Notes: generated by a model from the sequence alone, not told the origin. Positions 1 through 9,502 are shown, numbered from the stretch's first letter. The stretch is 64,000 bases of DNA from Bacteroides muris (ex Afrizal et al. 2022) (GCF_004793475.1 NZ_SRYZ01000005.1:62001-126000); one strand, 5' to 3'. Translations and numbers: made by a program.

Positions 1-379
1 CAAAACAGCCCGCCTGGTATTTACCAGCAAACAAGGTGAAGGTGTAGCCGCCACCATTGTAGATTTGGGAAACCGTTTCCGCCTCATTGTGAACAAAGTA
101 GAATGCGTCAAGAGCAAGCCTCTGCCCAAGTTGCCCGTTGCCAGCGCACTGTGGATTCCGATGCCCAACCTCGAAGTTGGCGCCGCAGCCTGGATTCTGG
201 CCGGAGGTACACATCATACCAGCTTCTCCTACGACCTGACGGTGGAGTATTGGGAAGACTTTGCCGAAATGGCCGGCATCGAAATGGTGGTCATTGATGA
301 AAATACCACCATCAGCGAGTTCAAAAAAGAATTGCGCATGAATGAAGTCTACTATATGCTGAACAAGGCACTTTGCTGA
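1..379 (+). CDS. araA: L-arabinose isomerase, C-terminal part (cut by window start)
   Basis: The frame is open from base 2 to the TGA at 377-379, giving about 125 residues of the C-terminal domain of AraA, which converts L-arabinose to L-ribulose in the cytoplasm. Visible hallmarks are the core with VASALWIPMPNLEVGAAAW, then the segment GGTHHTSFSYDLTVEYWEDFAEM, broken here only by wording, and the short C-terminal helix after it. The His pair in GGTHH belongs to the metal/substrate region of the family. The gene is followed at 504 by an AraB-like kinase in the same direction, which fits an arabinose operon. The start and most of the catalytic core lie to the left of the window, so completeness cannot be judged. 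Confidence 0.9.
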   Translation, partial: KTARLVFTSKQGEGVAATIVDLGNRFRLIVNKVECVKSKPLPKLPVASALWIPMPNLEVGAAAWILAGGTHHTSFSYDLTVEYWEDFAEMAGIEMVVIDENTTISEFKKELRMNEVYYMLNKALC

Positions 380-389
380 TAATCATTAC

Positions 390-458
390 GGATTACCGAT
401 TGCGAATTCCTAATTACACGCACCACAAACGTAACTAGCAATTTGCAATCAGTAATTC
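390..458 (+). repeat. Long imperfect hairpin made of 7-bp repeats between araA and araB
   Basis: In the 124-bp gap between araA and the kinase, ATT recurs at 385, 392, 399, 406 and 413, an exact 7-bp step. The arm 390-417 pairs with 431-458 over 28 positions with three mismatches and two G-U pairs, around a 13-nt loop. It has no U-tract, so it is not a standard terminator. It may stabilise or attenuate the operon mRNA, or be a dispersed intergenic repeat. Confidence 0.6.
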
Positions 459-503
459 GTAGTTTATAATCGTACTATAAATCCATAATTCATCATTAAT
501 ACC

Positions 504-2102
504 ATGAAATTAGATGCAAAATCAACCATTGAAGCAGGTAAGGCCATCCTTGGCATAGAACTTGGTTCCACACGAATCAAGGCGGTTTTGATAGACCAGG
601 AAAACAAACCCATCGCCCAAGGAAGCCACACTTGGGAGAATCAGTTAGTCGACGGACTGTGGACATATAGCGTCGAGGCAGTCTGGTATGGATTGCAGAA
701 TTGCTACGCAAACCTCCGTACTAATGTAAAGAGCCTTTACGATACAGAGATAGAAACCCTGGCAGCCATCGGTGTCAGTGCCATGATGCACGGCTATATG
801 GCATTCAACGAAAAAGAAGAAATCCTTGTGCCCTTCCGTACCTGGAGAAATACTAATACCGGTCAGGCTGCCGCAGCCCTATCCGAACTATTTATCTACA
901 ACATCCCGCTGCGTTGGAGCATTTCCCACCTCTACCAAGCCATTCTGGATAATGAAGAGCATGTTCCATCCATCAATTACCTGACCACCCTTGCAGGGTT
1001 TGTCCACTGGCAAATAACCGGCCAAAAGGTACTGGGTATAGGCGATGCCTCCGGTATGCTTCCCATCGATTCTATCACCAAAGACTATTCTTCTGAAATG
1101 GTGGATAAGTTCGACAAACTTATTGCTCCGAAAGGATACGACTGGAAGCTTCGAGATATTCTTCCGAAGGTATTGTCGGCCGGTGAAAGCGCAGGTTTCC
1201 TTACTCCTGAAGGAGCCAGCCGTCTTGACGTATCAGGACATCTGAAAGCAGGAATTCCCATTTGTCCGCCCGAAGGTGACGCTGGCACCGGCATGGTTGC
1301 CACCAACGCTGTAAAGCAGCGTACCGGAAACGTATCGGCAGGCACTTCCTCTTTCTCAATGATTGTATTGGAGAAAGAATTGTCCAAACCCTACGAAATG
1401 ATTGACATGGTAACCACCCCCGATGGAAGCCTCGTAGCTATGGTACATTGCAACAACTGTACTTCCGACCTCAATGCCTGGATTAATATTTTCAAAGAAT
1501 ATCAGGAACTGATGGGTATTCTCGTAGATATGGACGAGATTTACGGAAAACTTTATAACCACGCCTTGACAGGCAATGCAGACTGCGGAGGGCTCATCTC
1601 TTACAACTACATATCAGGCGAACCTATAACGGGACTGGCAGACGGACGCCCACTGTTTGTACGTTCGGCAAACGACAAGTTCAACCTTGCCAACTTCATA
1701 CGCACCCATCTGTATGCTTCAGTGGGAGTCCTCAAAATAGGCAACGACATCCTTTTCAATGAAGAAAAGATTAAAGTAGACAGAATCACCGCTCATGGAG
1801 GACTCTTCAAAACCAAAGGAGTAGGCCAGAGAATATTGGCAGCTGCCATCAACTCCCCCATTTCTGTTATGGAAACAGCCGGCGAAGGTGGTGCCTGGGG
1901 AATCGCCCTCCTCGCTTCCTACCTTGTAAACAATGGAAAATGCCAATCCCTTGCCGACTTTCTGGATAAGGATGTATTCACTGGAGATGCCGGTATAGAA
2001 ATCTCACCGACAGCCGAAGATGTAAACGGATTCAACACCTACATCGAAAGATATAAAGCAGGATTACCCATCGAAGAAGCATCAGTAAGATTCAAGAACT
2101 AA
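504..2102 (+). CDS. araB: FGGY-family carbohydrate kinase, probable L-ribulokinase
   Basis: The 532-residue protein is an FGGY sugar kinase. The N-terminal ATPase fold shows the phosphate-1 motif GIELGSTRIKAVLID (about residues 17-31), and the C-terminal half shows TAHGGLFKTKGVGQ and AGEGGAWGIALLASY, the usual adenosine-side motifs. The family phosphorylates ribulose or xylulose with ATP. Its position between araA and GH51 arabinofuranosidase makes L-ribulokinase, giving L-ribulose 5-phosphate, more likely than xylulokinase. The ATG at 504 lies just after an AT-rich leader. The following GH51 gene starts 24 bp after the stop, so the two are probably co-transcribed. Substrate is inferred from context; the family is clear. 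Confidence 0.85.
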   Translation: MKLDAKSTIEAGKAILGIELGSTRIKAVLIDQENKPIAQGSHTWENQLVDGLWTYSVEAVWYGLQNCYANLRTNVKSLYDTEIETLAAIGVSAMMHGYMAFNEKEEILVPFRTWRNTNTGQAAAALSELFIYNIPLRWSISHLYQAILDNEEHVPSINYLTTLAGFVHWQITGQKVLGIGDASGMLPIDSITKDYSSEMVDKFDKLIAPKGYDWKLRDILPKVLSAGESAGFLTPEGASRLDVSGHLKAGIPICPPEGDAGTGMVATNAVKQRTGNVSAGTSSFSMIVLEKELSKPYEMIDMVTTPDGSLVAMVHCNNCTSDLNAWINIFKEYQELMGILVDMDEIYGKLYNHALTGNADCGGLISYNYISGEPITGLADGRPLFVRSANDKFNLANFIRTHLYASVGVLKIGNDILFNEEKIKVDRITAHGGLFKTKGVGQRILAAAINSPISVMETAGEGGAWGIALLASYLVNNGKCQSLADFLDKDVFTGDAGIEISPTAEDVNGFNTYIERYKAGLPIEEASVRFKN

Positions 2103-2126
2103 GTATTTAATAACACTAAAGATCCT

Positions 2127-3671
2127 ATGAACACAAAGTTATTTATCAGTAGCATATTTCTCTCTGCTTCGTTGTCACTCTTCGCACAGAAAAGTACCAC
2201 TATCACTTTACACACAGACCAGAGCGAGCAAATCATTCCCAAAGAAATCTACGGCCAGTTTGCAGAACATTTGGGAACTTGCATCTATGGCGGACTTTGG
2301 GTAGGCGAAAATTCCGATATTCCCAATATCAACGGTTATCGCACCGACGTGTTCAATGCACTGAAAGAGCTCCGCGTACCTGTCCTTCGCTGGCCGGGCG
2401 GCTGCTTTGCCGACGAATACCATTGGATGGACGGTATCGGCCCTAAAGAAAACCGTCCCAAAATGGTGAACAACAACTGGGGAGGCACTATCGAAGACAA
2501 CAGTTTCGGAACCCATGAGTTCCTCAATCTCTGCGAAATGCTGGGTTGTGAGCCCTATATCAGCGGAAACGTAGGTAGTGGTACCGTAGAAGAACTTGCC
2601 AAATGGGTAGAATACATGACCTCCGAAGGAGACTCCCCCATGGCACGCCTGCGCCGCCAAAACGGTCGCGATAAGGCCTGGAAAGTGAAATACCTCGGTG
2701 TAGGAAACGAAAGCTGGGGTTGCGGTGGAAGCATGCGTCCCGAATATTATGCCGACCTCTACCGCCGCTATTCCACCTACTGCCGCAACTACGACGGCAA
2801 TAGCCTCTTCAAGATAGCCAGCGGTGCCAGCGACTACGACTATAACTGGACTAAAGTACTGATGGACCGTGTAGGCGGCCGTATGCAAGGTCTTTCCTTG
2901 CACTACTATACCGTCAGCGGATGGAACGGCAGCAAAGGTGCCGCCACCCAATTCAGCAAAGACGACTATTACTGGACATTGGGCAAATGCCGCGAAATAG
3001 AAGATGTCATCAAGAAGCATTGCACCATTATGGATGAATACGACCCTCAAAAGAACGTGGCTCTTATGCTTGACGAATGGGGAACTTGGTGGGACACTGA
3101 ACCGGGTACCAATCCCGGACATCTGTACCAGCAGAATACATTGCGTGATGCTTTTGTCGCCTCCCTCAGCTTCGACATTTTCCATAAATATACCGACCGT
3201 CTGAAAATGGCAAACATAGCCCAAGTCGTCAATGTATTACAATCCATGATTCTGACCAGCGGAAAAGACATGGTACTCACTCCCACTTATTATGTATTCA
3301 AAATGTACAACGTACACCAGGATGCTATTTACATTCCTCTTAAGCTAACCTGCGACATGATGGATGTACGCGGCAACCGCAGAATACCAATGGTCAGCGC
3401 TACCGCCTCCAAAGACCAAAACGGCAAGATACACATTTCCATATCCAACGTAGATGCGGACAATGCACAAGAAGTGACCATCAATCTGTCTGGAACGAAA
3501 GCCAAGAAAGCAGTTGGTGAAATATTGACTTCCGACAACCTGACGGACTACAATTCATTTGAAAATCCCGACAATGTGAAACCCGTTCCGTTCAAAGAGG
3601 TAAAAATCAATAAAGATATTCTCAAGATTAAACTTCCGGCCAAATCAATCGTTACTATTGAGTTACAGTAA
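2127..3671 (+). CDS. Secreted GH51 alpha-L-arabinofuranosidase
   Basis: The 514-residue protein begins with a signal peptide ([21 protein letters not shown]). It then follows the GH51 layout: a TIM barrel with [13 protein letters not shown] near residues 89-101, and a C-terminal beta-sandwich. The acid/base Glu is in [11 protein letters not shown] (Glu195) and the nucleophile Glu is in [10 protein letters not shown] (Glu317). The enzyme removes terminal arabinofuranosyl units from arabinan or arabinoxylan oligosaccharides, probably in the periplasm. It sits 24 bp after the kinase and upstream of transketolase, linking sugar release to pentose catabolism. The family and catalytic residues are clear; the exact polysaccharide is not. 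Confidence 0.92.
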   Translation: MNTKLFISSIFLSASLSLFAQKSTTITLHTDQSEQIIPKEIYGQFAEHLGTCIYGGLWVGENSDIPNINGYRTDVFNALKELRVPVLRWPGGCFADEYHWMDGIGPKENRPKMVNNNWGGTIEDNSFGTHEFLNLCEMLGCEPYISGNVGSGTVEELAKWVEYMTSEGDSPMARLRRQNGRDKAWKVKYLGVGNESWGCGGSMRPEYYADLYRRYSTYCRNYDGNSLFKIASGASDYDYNWTKVLMDRVGGRMQGLSLHYYTVSGWNGSKGAATQFSKDDYYWTLGKCREIEDVIKKHCTIMDEYDPQKNVALMLDEWGTWWDTEPGTNPGHLYQQNTLRDAFVASLSFDIFHKYTDRLKMANIAQVVNVLQSMILTSGKDMVLTPTYYVFKMYNVHQDAIYIPLKLTCDMMDVRGNRRIPMVSATASKDQNGKIHISISNVDADNAQEVTINLSGTKAKKAVGEILTSDNLTDYNSFENPDNVKPVPFKEVKINKDILKIKLPAKSIVTIELQ

Positions 3672-3754
3672 AACTACCGTGCGCTTCACAAAATCAGCTA
3701 AATACGTTTAGTATCATTTTAACTGCAAAAAGGCAGTAATACTGATAAAAAAGG

Positions 3755-3797
3755 CACTCTGCGAGTGTTGTGAATTACGCATAAAGAGTTATCTTTG
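3755..3797 (+). promoter_or_regulatory. Bacteroides-type promoter for tkt-rpiB
   Basis: TTG at 3768-3770 is followed after exactly 19 bp by TATCTTTG at 3790-3797, a textbook Bacteroides -33/-7 pair. A small palindrome, CACTC-TGC-GAGTG at 3755-3767, abuts the -33 element and could be an operator. Transcription would start near 3804, leaving a leader of about 58 nt before transketolase. Confidence 0.75.
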
Positions 3798-3861
3798 CCC
3801 TTGGAAAACCTACAAGGACAAAATAACCCGTTGATAATATTCAAAATTAATTAGATTCAAT

Positions 3862-5871
3862 ATGAACGACAACAAACTTATGAACCGTGCGGCAGACAAT
3901 ATCCGTATCCTTGCTGCATCCATGGTTGAGAAGGCCAACTCCGGACACCCAGGCGGTGCCATGGGTGGTGCTGACTTTGTAAATGTACTCTTCTCAGAGT
4001 TCCTAGTATATGATCCTGAAAATCCGGCATGGGAAGGTCGTGACCGTTTTTTCCTCGATCCGGGACACATGTCACCGATGCTTTACTCTACATTGGCTCT
4101 GGCCGGCAAGTTCACCCTGGACGAACTGAAAGAGTTCCGTCAATGGGGAAGCCCCACTCCGGGACATCCCGAACGTGACATCATGCGCGGTATTGAAAAC
4201 ACCTCCGGTCCGTTGGGGCAAGGTCACACATTTGCAGTCGGTGCAGCCATTGCAGCCAAGTTCATGAAGGCACGTTTCGAAGAAGTAATGCCACAGACCA
4301 TCTACGCTTATATTTCTGACGGTGGCATTCAGGAAGAGATTTCCCAAGGCTCGGGCCGCATCGCCGGGGCATTGGGGCTGGACAATCTTATCATGTTCTA
4401 TGATGCCAACGACATTCAACTTTCTACCGAAACAAAGGACGTGACCATCGAAGATACCGGCAAGAAATATGAAGCTTGGGGCTGGAAAGTCATCAAAATC
4501 AATGGTAACGATTCCGATGCCATCCGCAGTGCACTGAACGAAGCCAAAGCAGAGAAAGAGCGTCCGACGCTGATTATCGGCCATACCATAATGGGCAAGG
4601 GTGCCCGCAAGGAAGACGGCAGCAGCTACGAGGCCAATTGTGCCACTCACGGTGCTCCTCTGGGCGGCGACGCTTATGTAAACACTATCAAGAATTTGGG
4701 TGGTGACCCGACAAATCCGTTTGTCATCTTCCCCGAAGTGGCCGGGCTATATGCCAAGCGTGCAGCTGAGCTGAAGAAAATCATGGCTGAAAAGTATGCA
4801 GCCAAAGCCGCATGGACAAAGGCTAACCCGGAAAAGGCAGCCAAACTGGAAATGTTCTTCTCCGGTAAAGTTCCCGAAGTGAATTGGTCCGCCATCGAAC
4901 AGAAAGCAGGCGTTGCCACGCGTGCAGCATCCGCTACTGTACTCGGTGCTCTCGCCACTCAAGTAGAAAATATGATTGTGGCTTCCGCTGACCTTTCCAA
5001 TTCTGACAAGACAGACGGATTCCTCAAGAAAACACATGCCTTCAAGAAAAATGACTTCAGCGGTGCATTCTTCCAGGCTGGTGTTGCCGAGCTGACTATG
5101 GCTTGCTGCTGTATCGGTATGGCACTGCACGGTGGTGTAATTCCCGCTTGCGGAACATTCTTCGTTTTCTCCGATTACATGAAACCTGCTATACGTATGG
5201 CAGCCTTGATGGAAGTTCCCGTGAAGTTCATCTGGACACACGATGCCTTCCGTGTAGGTGAAGACGGTCCTACCCACGAACCAGTAGAACAAGAAGTCCA
5301 AATCCGCTTGATGGAAAAACTAAAAAACCACAAGGGACACAATTCGATGTTGGTACTCCGTCCGGCAGATGCAGAAGAAACAACTATGGCATGGAAACTG
5401 GCAATGGAAAACACCACGACCCCAACCGGTTTGATTTTCTCCCGCCAGAATATCGCCAACCTGCCCGAAGGCAATGATTACGAACAAGCTGCCAAAGGCG
5501 CTTATATCGTAGCCGGATCTGATGAAAATCCGAATGTAATCCTCGTTGCTTCAGGCTCGGAAGTTGCCACATTGGTAGCCGGCGCTGAATTACTGCGCAA
5601 GGATGGCGTCAAGGTACGTATCGTGTCCGTTCCTTCAGAAGGTCTGTTCCGTAGCCAGGCTCCGGGATATCAAGAAAGCATTATCCCGTGTGGCACCAAG
5701 GTATTCGGCTTGACAGCCGGTCTGCCCGTCACACTGCAAGGGCTGGTAGGTCCGCGCGGTAAAGTATGGGGATTGGAATCATTTGGATTCTCTGCACCTT
5801 ATAAAGTGCTGGACGAAAAGCTTGGTTTCACTGCCGAGAACGTTTACAAGCAAGTAAAAACAATGTTATAA
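3862..5871 (+). CDS. tkt: Transketolase
   Basis: The 669-residue length is normal for a full bacterial transketolase. The N-terminal thiamine-diphosphate domain shows KANSGHPGGAMGGADF (residues about 23-38), SGPLGQGHTFAVGAA and the cofactor-binding segment YISDGGIQEEISQGS. The middle pyrimidine-binding domain has THDAFRVGEDGPTHEPVEQ, and the C-terminal domain has VASGSEVA. It moves two-carbon ketol units between pentose and hexose phosphates in the cytoplasm. Downstream of the arabinose genes it channels xylulose 5-phosphate into glycolysis. It has its own promoter at 3768-3797, and rpiB follows 91 bp later. Confidence 0.97.
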   Translation: MNDNKLMNRAADNIRILAASMVEKANSGHPGGAMGGADFVNVLFSEFLVYDPENPAWEGRDRFFLDPGHMSPMLYSTLALAGKFTLDELKEFRQWGSPTPGHPERDIMRGIENTSGPLGQGHTFAVGAAIAAKFMKARFEEVMPQTIYAYISDGGIQEEISQGSGRIAGALGLDNLIMFYDANDIQLSTETKDVTIEDTGKKYEAWGWKVIKINGNDSDAIRSALNEAKAEKERPTLIIGHTIMGKGARKEDGSSYEANCATHGAPLGGDAYVNTIKNLGGDPTNPFVIFPEVAGLYAKRAAELKKIMAEKYAAKAAWTKANPEKAAKLEMFFSGKVPEVNWSAIEQKAGVATRAASATVLGALATQVENMIVASADLSNSDKTDGFLKKTHAFKKNDFSGAFFQAGVAELTMACCCIGMALHGGVIPACGTFFVFSDYMKPAIRMAALMEVPVKFIWTHDAFRVGEDGPTHEPVEQEVQIRLMEKLKNHKGHNSMLVLRPADAEETTMAWKLAMENTTTPTGLIFSRQNIANLPEGNDYEQAAKGAYIVAGSDENPNVILVASGSEVATLVAGAELLRKDGVKVRIVSVPSEGLFRSQAPGYQESIIPCGTKVFGLTAGLPVTLQGLVGPRGKVWGLESFGFSAPYKVLDEKLGFTAENVYKQVKTML

Positions 5872-5890
5872 TCATCAACCGATGTGCTGA

Positions 5891-5933
5891 TGTGCTGGTT
5901 GCCTGCGCCCCACAAGCTGCAGGCATCAGCACA
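5891..5933 (+). repeat. Hairpin between tkt and rpiB
   Basis: The arm 5891-5906 pairs with 5919-5933 (ends TGTGCTG and CAGCACA, inner part TGCCTGC and GCAGGCA) with one bulge and a 12-nt loop. There is no U-run after it, so it is more likely an mRNA-stability or attenuation element than a full terminator. rpiB would be read through it. Confidence 0.5.
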
Positions 5934-5962
5934 TTGGCATATTAATATATTAACTGACTATT

Positions 5963-6397
5963 ATGAAAACAATAGGAATCTGTTCCGACCATGCAGGCTT
6001 CGAATTGAAGGAATATGTCCGCGGCTGGTTGGAAGCCAAAGGCTGGGCTTACAAGGACTTCGGGACTTACTCTACCGAGAGTTGCGACTATCCCGACTTT
6101 GCACATCCGCTGGCACTGGCCGTTGAAACCGGAGAGTGTTATCCGGGAATTGCCATCTGCGGAAGCGGCGAAGGCATCAGTATGACGCTGAACAAACACC
6201 AAGGCATCCGCGCCGCTCTCTGCTGGAAGCCCGAGATAGCCCGTCTGGCACGCCAACACAACAATGCCAACGTGCTTGTCATGCCGGGACGTTTCATCTC
6301 TACGGAAGAAGCCGACAAAATTATGAGGGAATTCTTTCAAACGGATTTCGAAGGTGGACGCCATCAAAAGCGAATTGACAAGATACCTGTCAAATAA
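5963..6397 (+). CDS. rpiB: Ribose 5-phosphate isomerase B
   Basis: The 144-residue protein belongs to the RpiB/LacAB family, which interconverts ribose 5-phosphate and ribulose 5-phosphate. The N-terminus has GICSDHAGFELK, followed by DYPDFAHPLA and the conserved anion-binding stretch ICGSGEGISMTLNK, then the active-site region with RAALCWKPE. Length matches the family. It follows tkt by 91 bp with no clear promoter of its own, so it probably completes the same transcript. It differs from unrelated RpiA. Confidence 0.95.
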   Translation: MKTIGICSDHAGFELKEYVRGWLEAKGWAYKDFGTYSTESCDYPDFAHPLALAVETGECYPGIAICGSGEGISMTLNKHQGIRAALCWKPEIARLARQHNNANVLVMPGRFISTEEADKIMREFFQTDFEGGRHQKRIDKIPVK

Positions 6398-6481
6398 CCA
6401 CGCTTTGGAGTTATAAAAATACATTAAGATAACTATGTGCCATCTTTAGATATGGAACAACATGGATGATTCCATTCCAAG

Positions 6482-6650
6482 AGCACTAACTATAAGAGGT
6501 ATGTCAAACTCCAACAAGATATACCATTCTGCCATGCAGAATGTAATGAAGCATCTCCTCTCCTACTCACAACAAGGATAGATTAACTTCATTTAAATCA
6601 ATAATAATGATGAATTTTTAGTTTTGACATACACTCTTATAGTTAATGCT
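6482..6650. repeat. Inverted-repeat pair bounding a 169-bp segment
   Basis: The arm at 6482-6510 and the reverse complement of 6620-6650 are nearly identical; shared cores include AACTATAAGAG and TATGTCAAA. The arms are 109 bp apart. This could be a MITE-like remnant, an invertible segment or a long RNA stem. No promoter inside the segment would drive either neighbour, so a phase switch is unlikely. Confidence 0.5.
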
Positions 6651-6689
6651 CATTCGATATAACTCACGTGAATAACAACTGTTCTCATA

Positions 6690-6728
6690 AAAGAAAACGT
6701 TGTTCAGCTTGAAGTAACCGTTTTCTTT
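6690..6728. terminator. Probable bidirectional terminator hairpin
   Basis: A perfect 10-bp stem, AAAGAAAACG with CGTTTTCTTT, encloses a 19-nt loop. A-rich and T-rich flanks allow termination on either strand, which suits two convergent genes. Confidence 0.5.
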
Positions 6729-6741
6729 ATAAATAGATATC

Positions 6742-6798
6742 ATATAGAATAAGGTTTAAGGGCACTGTAAATCTGTGTACCTGTATTTTATTCTATAT
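6742..6798 (-). terminator. Inverted repeat just after the BspA-like gene
   Basis: ATATAGAATAA at 6742-6752 is perfectly inverted at 6788-6798, enclosing 35 nt. It lies 16 bp past the stop codon of the leftward lipoprotein gene and may form its 3' mRNA end. Confidence 0.4.
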
Positions 6799-6813
6799 AA
6801 GCTCTAATATATA

Positions 6814-9381
6814 TCACATCTTTTCAATAATCTTCTTGAATCTATTATACTGAAAATCTCCTGAATGCCGTTTCCACTCTTGATTGTCCCCCACAAGAGT
6901 CTTGGTTACAACGATTTCTCCATAGCCTAATGATAGTTCAATATGGGAAGTATCTACCGATTCGAACAAACAGGCACCGACAGAATCCAACCCGGGATGG
7001 TCGACCGCTGTACATAACTCGACACACAAAAGCCCGGAACACTCACTAAACACTCGTGAGCCCAGCTTTTTTACGGCAGGTAATATAACATTTTCAAGTG
7101 AAGTACACTTCCAGAAGACATGAGTATCACATGTTTCCGCTTTCGGCAAAACTATTGTCGCAAGTGAAGCACATTCCGCGAATGCCATATTCTCAACAGA
7201 TACAGCCTCTGGCAGGTCTACCGTTTCCAACAGTGTACAATTCCTAAAAACATATCCACCTATTGTTGTAACCTTGGGCAAGCTGGCCTCCCGAAGAGAT
7301 TGACAAAGTGAAAAAAGACCAGTCTCCAATGATGTAACTTTACTCAACGACACAACAGTAAGTCCCGTGCAGCCCTCAAAAACATTCACACCGGTAAATG
7401 TTTCCAACTTTGGGAATAACACATCTGACAAAGATACCAGCGACGTACAGTTTTTAAATCCACATTCACCTATTGCCTTCACCTCCGGAAAGACAATGTC
7501 GACCAGAGCGCTGCAATCGCAAAATGTGTAACGTTTTATTTCAGTAATACCGGGAAGAGAAACACTCTCAAGCGATGAACACTCGATAAATGCAGATTCT
7601 TCAACGGTTGTGACCGAGGAGGATGCAAACTTCTTCAAACTAATACAACTGTAAAATGCACTCTTGCCAATCGTTTTCAGAGCAGGCATATCGATTTCCT
7701 CCAAAGCCGCACAATTATTGAATGCCAATTCTCCAATAGCAACTACTTTGGGTGCCGAAATTTTCGTAAGAGATGTGTCAGGCTCATCCCAACGGTGGTT
7801 CAAAGCCTTGTCCGGTATTGAAACAGCACTATTAAGAGTCAATTCTTGCAGTCCTTTCAGTTGTCCCACAATATAGTCATAGTCATCTTTATTCAATGTA
7901 CCGTCCACAACAAGCGTTCGTATTATTTCCGGAGTGACACCGGACAATCGTTTTTCAACAGCCGCCTGCAATCCACCTTCAGCCACTGTTTCCTTTAAAA
8001 CTAAATCCATTCTACCGCATCTGACAGGACGTGAAGAAGTAATCTCCCTTCCTCTATTATCAATAACTGTAACACGAACAATAGCGCATGAACCGACAAC
8101 TGCCGCCGAAATAGGAGTGATTATTATCGCTGCATCATTGTTATAGGTTCCATTGGTAAATGTCGGCTTGATTATTTCAATCTCCCAGCCCGATGAACCT
8201 GCACGAGTGACAATACCCCCGGGAGTTATGACATCAGCAATAATGGCAGAAAAAAAGCCTTCTTTTAATCCCGAAGAGAAATTAACTGCGATAGTCGTTT
8301 TCTGATTGATTTCCATCACTTCATTATTCTCCGAGACATCACCGATTGAAAACGAAATATCCGATTGTTTAGGTAATGTAATCTTAGTCTTTCCATCGGC
8401 AAGAGTTAGCACAACATAATCTGCATTCGAGTTATCTATATCCTTGAACATACTATCACCCTGATTTCCGGTTGCTTTTACGCCCGTCGAAGTGTAGGTT
8501 TTTCCTCCGTCAATGGAAATCTCCCATTCGTTGGTATTATCATTAATACGGACTTGCGGCGCTACCGCATCCAGTCCCTTATCTCCTTGTGCTTTTACAC
8601 CAGTATCAGTAGTACCAATCCACCAATTGCCGTTATCACCGATGTAAGGGCTTAAACCGGAAATGCCCTGCTCTCCTTGTGCTTTTACACCAGTGTCAGT
8701 AGTACCAATCCACCAATTGCCGTTATCACCGATGTAAGGGCTTAAACCGGAAATGCCCTGCTCTCCTTGTGCTTTTACACCAGTGTCAGTAGTACCAACC
8801 CACCAATTGCCGTTATCACCGATGTAAGGGTTCAGGCCGTTATTTCCGTCAACACCATCTTCACCATCAGCGCCATCTTCACCATCAGCGCCATCTTCAC
8901 CATCAACCCCGTCTTTACCATTATTCCCGGTGGCGCGTACCATATCACCATCCGCATCAGTCAACCAATCCGTATTTCCATCCTGCGTTTGAACAGTCCA
9001 ATAATAAAAACCATCAGAATACTTGGCTACACCTATTATAGGGGTATAACCGTCAATACCATCTTCACCGTCAATACCATCCTTTCCATTCCGGATAATG
9101 ATGTTTCCACCTTTGTAAAATGTAATCCTATAACCATCCTCAAGAGTCTCCACCCCGGTTACATAATCTTTGTTTTCCAGAGCTGTTATTAATCCTTTCA
9201 ACGAAATAATTTCACTGTTAACGGTTGAGCACCATTCTTCAAGTTTTGTAACTCTGTCTTCCACCTTATCCAGACGGTCCTTGATTTCACTGTCATCATA
9301 TTGATCACTACATGATGAAATGGAAAATAAGCTCCATCCAGTTAACACGACAATACTTAAAAATCCGAATACATTTTTCAT
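6814..9381 (-). CDS. BspA-like leucine-rich-repeat surface lipoprotein with collagen-like region
   Basis: The 855-residue protein starts at the ATG 9381-9379; a longer frame exists but this start gives a clean lipoprotein signal, with Cys in LFSISSCSDQ. After the lipobox comes a short coiled coil (about residues 30-60, DUF4988-like), then a low-complexity Gly-Lys-Asp/Glu-Asp-Gly region resembling collagen repeats. Next are three near-identical 30-residue units ending GVKAQGEQ or GVKAQGDK, an Ig-like stretch, and from about residue 480 at least ten BspA-type leucine-rich repeats of the LRR_5 kind (motif I..YAFxxCxSL..V.LP). Such proteins are surface adhesins or scaffolds. No partner is visible except the regulator just upstream. 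Confidence 0.8.
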   Translation of the reverse strand: MKNVFGFLSIVVLTGWSLFSISSCSDQYDDSEIKDRLDKVEDRVTKLEEWCSTVNSEIISLKGLITALENKDYVTGVETLEDGYRITFYKGGNIIIRNGKDGIDGEDGIDGYTPIIGVAKYSDGFYYWTVQTQDGNTDWLTDADGDMVRATGNNGKDGVDGEDGADGEDGADGEDGVDGNNGLNPYIGDNGNWWVGTTDTGVKAQGEQGISGLSPYIGDNGNWWIGTTDTGVKAQGEQGISGLSPYIGDNGNWWIGTTDTGVKAQGDKGLDAVAPQVRINDNTNEWEISIDGGKTYTSTGVKATGNQGDSMFKDIDNSNADYVVLTLADGKTKITLPKQSDISFSIGDVSENNEVMEINQKTTIAVNFSSGLKEGFFSAIIADVITPGGIVTRAGSSGWEIEIIKPTFTNGTYNNDAAIIITPISAAVVGSCAIVRVTVIDNRGREITSSRPVRCGRMDLVLKETVAEGGLQAAVEKRLSGVTPEIIRTLVVDGTLNKDDYDYIVGQLKGLQELTLNSAVSIPDKALNHRWDEPDTSLTKISAPKVVAIGELAFNNCAALEEIDMPALKTIGKSAFYSCISLKKFASSSVTTVEESAFIECSSLESVSLPGITEIKRYTFCDCSALVDIVFPEVKAIGECGFKNCTSLVSLSDVLFPKLETFTGVNVFEGCTGLTVVSLSKVTSLETGLFSLCQSLREASLPKVTTIGGYVFRNCTLLETVDLPEAVSVENMAFAECASLATIVLPKAETCDTHVFWKCTSLENVILPAVKKLGSRVFSECSGLLCVELCTAVDHPGLDSVGACLFESVDTSHIELSLGYGEIVVTKTLVGDNQEWKRHSGDFQYNRFKKIIEKM
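8585..8850 (-). repeat. Three tandem 90-bp repeats in the lipoprotein gene
   Basis: The block beginning GCTTTTACAC recurs at 8591, 8681 and 8771, an exact 90-bp (30-codon) period with very few substitutions. Immediately to the right, short 18-bp units encoding DGEDGA repeat several times (about 8850-8920). Near-identity at the DNA level points to recent duplication and likely copy-number variation. Confidence 0.85.
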
Positions 9382-9414
9382 AAACTCTTCAATTGTTGTT
9401 TTTTCTTTTTGGAA

Positions 9415-9422
9415 CAAAAATA
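9415..9422 (-). promoter_or_regulatory. -7 element upstream of the BspA-like gene
   Basis: Read on the minus strand this is TATTTTTG, matching TAnnTTTG, about 34 bp before the ATG. No TTG stands 19 bp upstream, so the promoter may need an activator; the AraC-type regulator encoded next door is a candidate. Confidence 0.45.
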
Positions 9423-9502
9423 CAGAAACCGGCATTCAGTTCCTTTTCCTATGCGCAATTCTTCATTTACTATACGCAAACCTCTGCTTAACAACAAAAA
9501 AA

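Larger units (their letters stand above)
6398..6813. other. 416-bp intergenic spacer between convergent genes, rich in inverted repeats
   Basis: No gene was found. The spacer holds a 29/31-bp inverted-repeat pair (6482-6510 and 6620-6650), a small hairpin inside it (CATTCTG at 6525-6531 with CAGAATG at 6537-6543), a strong hairpin at 6690-6728 and an 11-bp inverted pair at 6742-6752 and 6788-6798. The last two are possible bidirectional terminators for the facing genes. Confidence 0.6.

Noticed and set aside
2208..3224. 338-residue open frame opposite the GH51 gene
   Set aside because: It is the antisense shadow of a clearly functional enzyme and has no domain or start context of its own.
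6482..6650. Invertible promoter switch
   Set aside because: The two flanking genes converge on this segment, so a promoter in either orientation would not drive a downstream coding region in the window.
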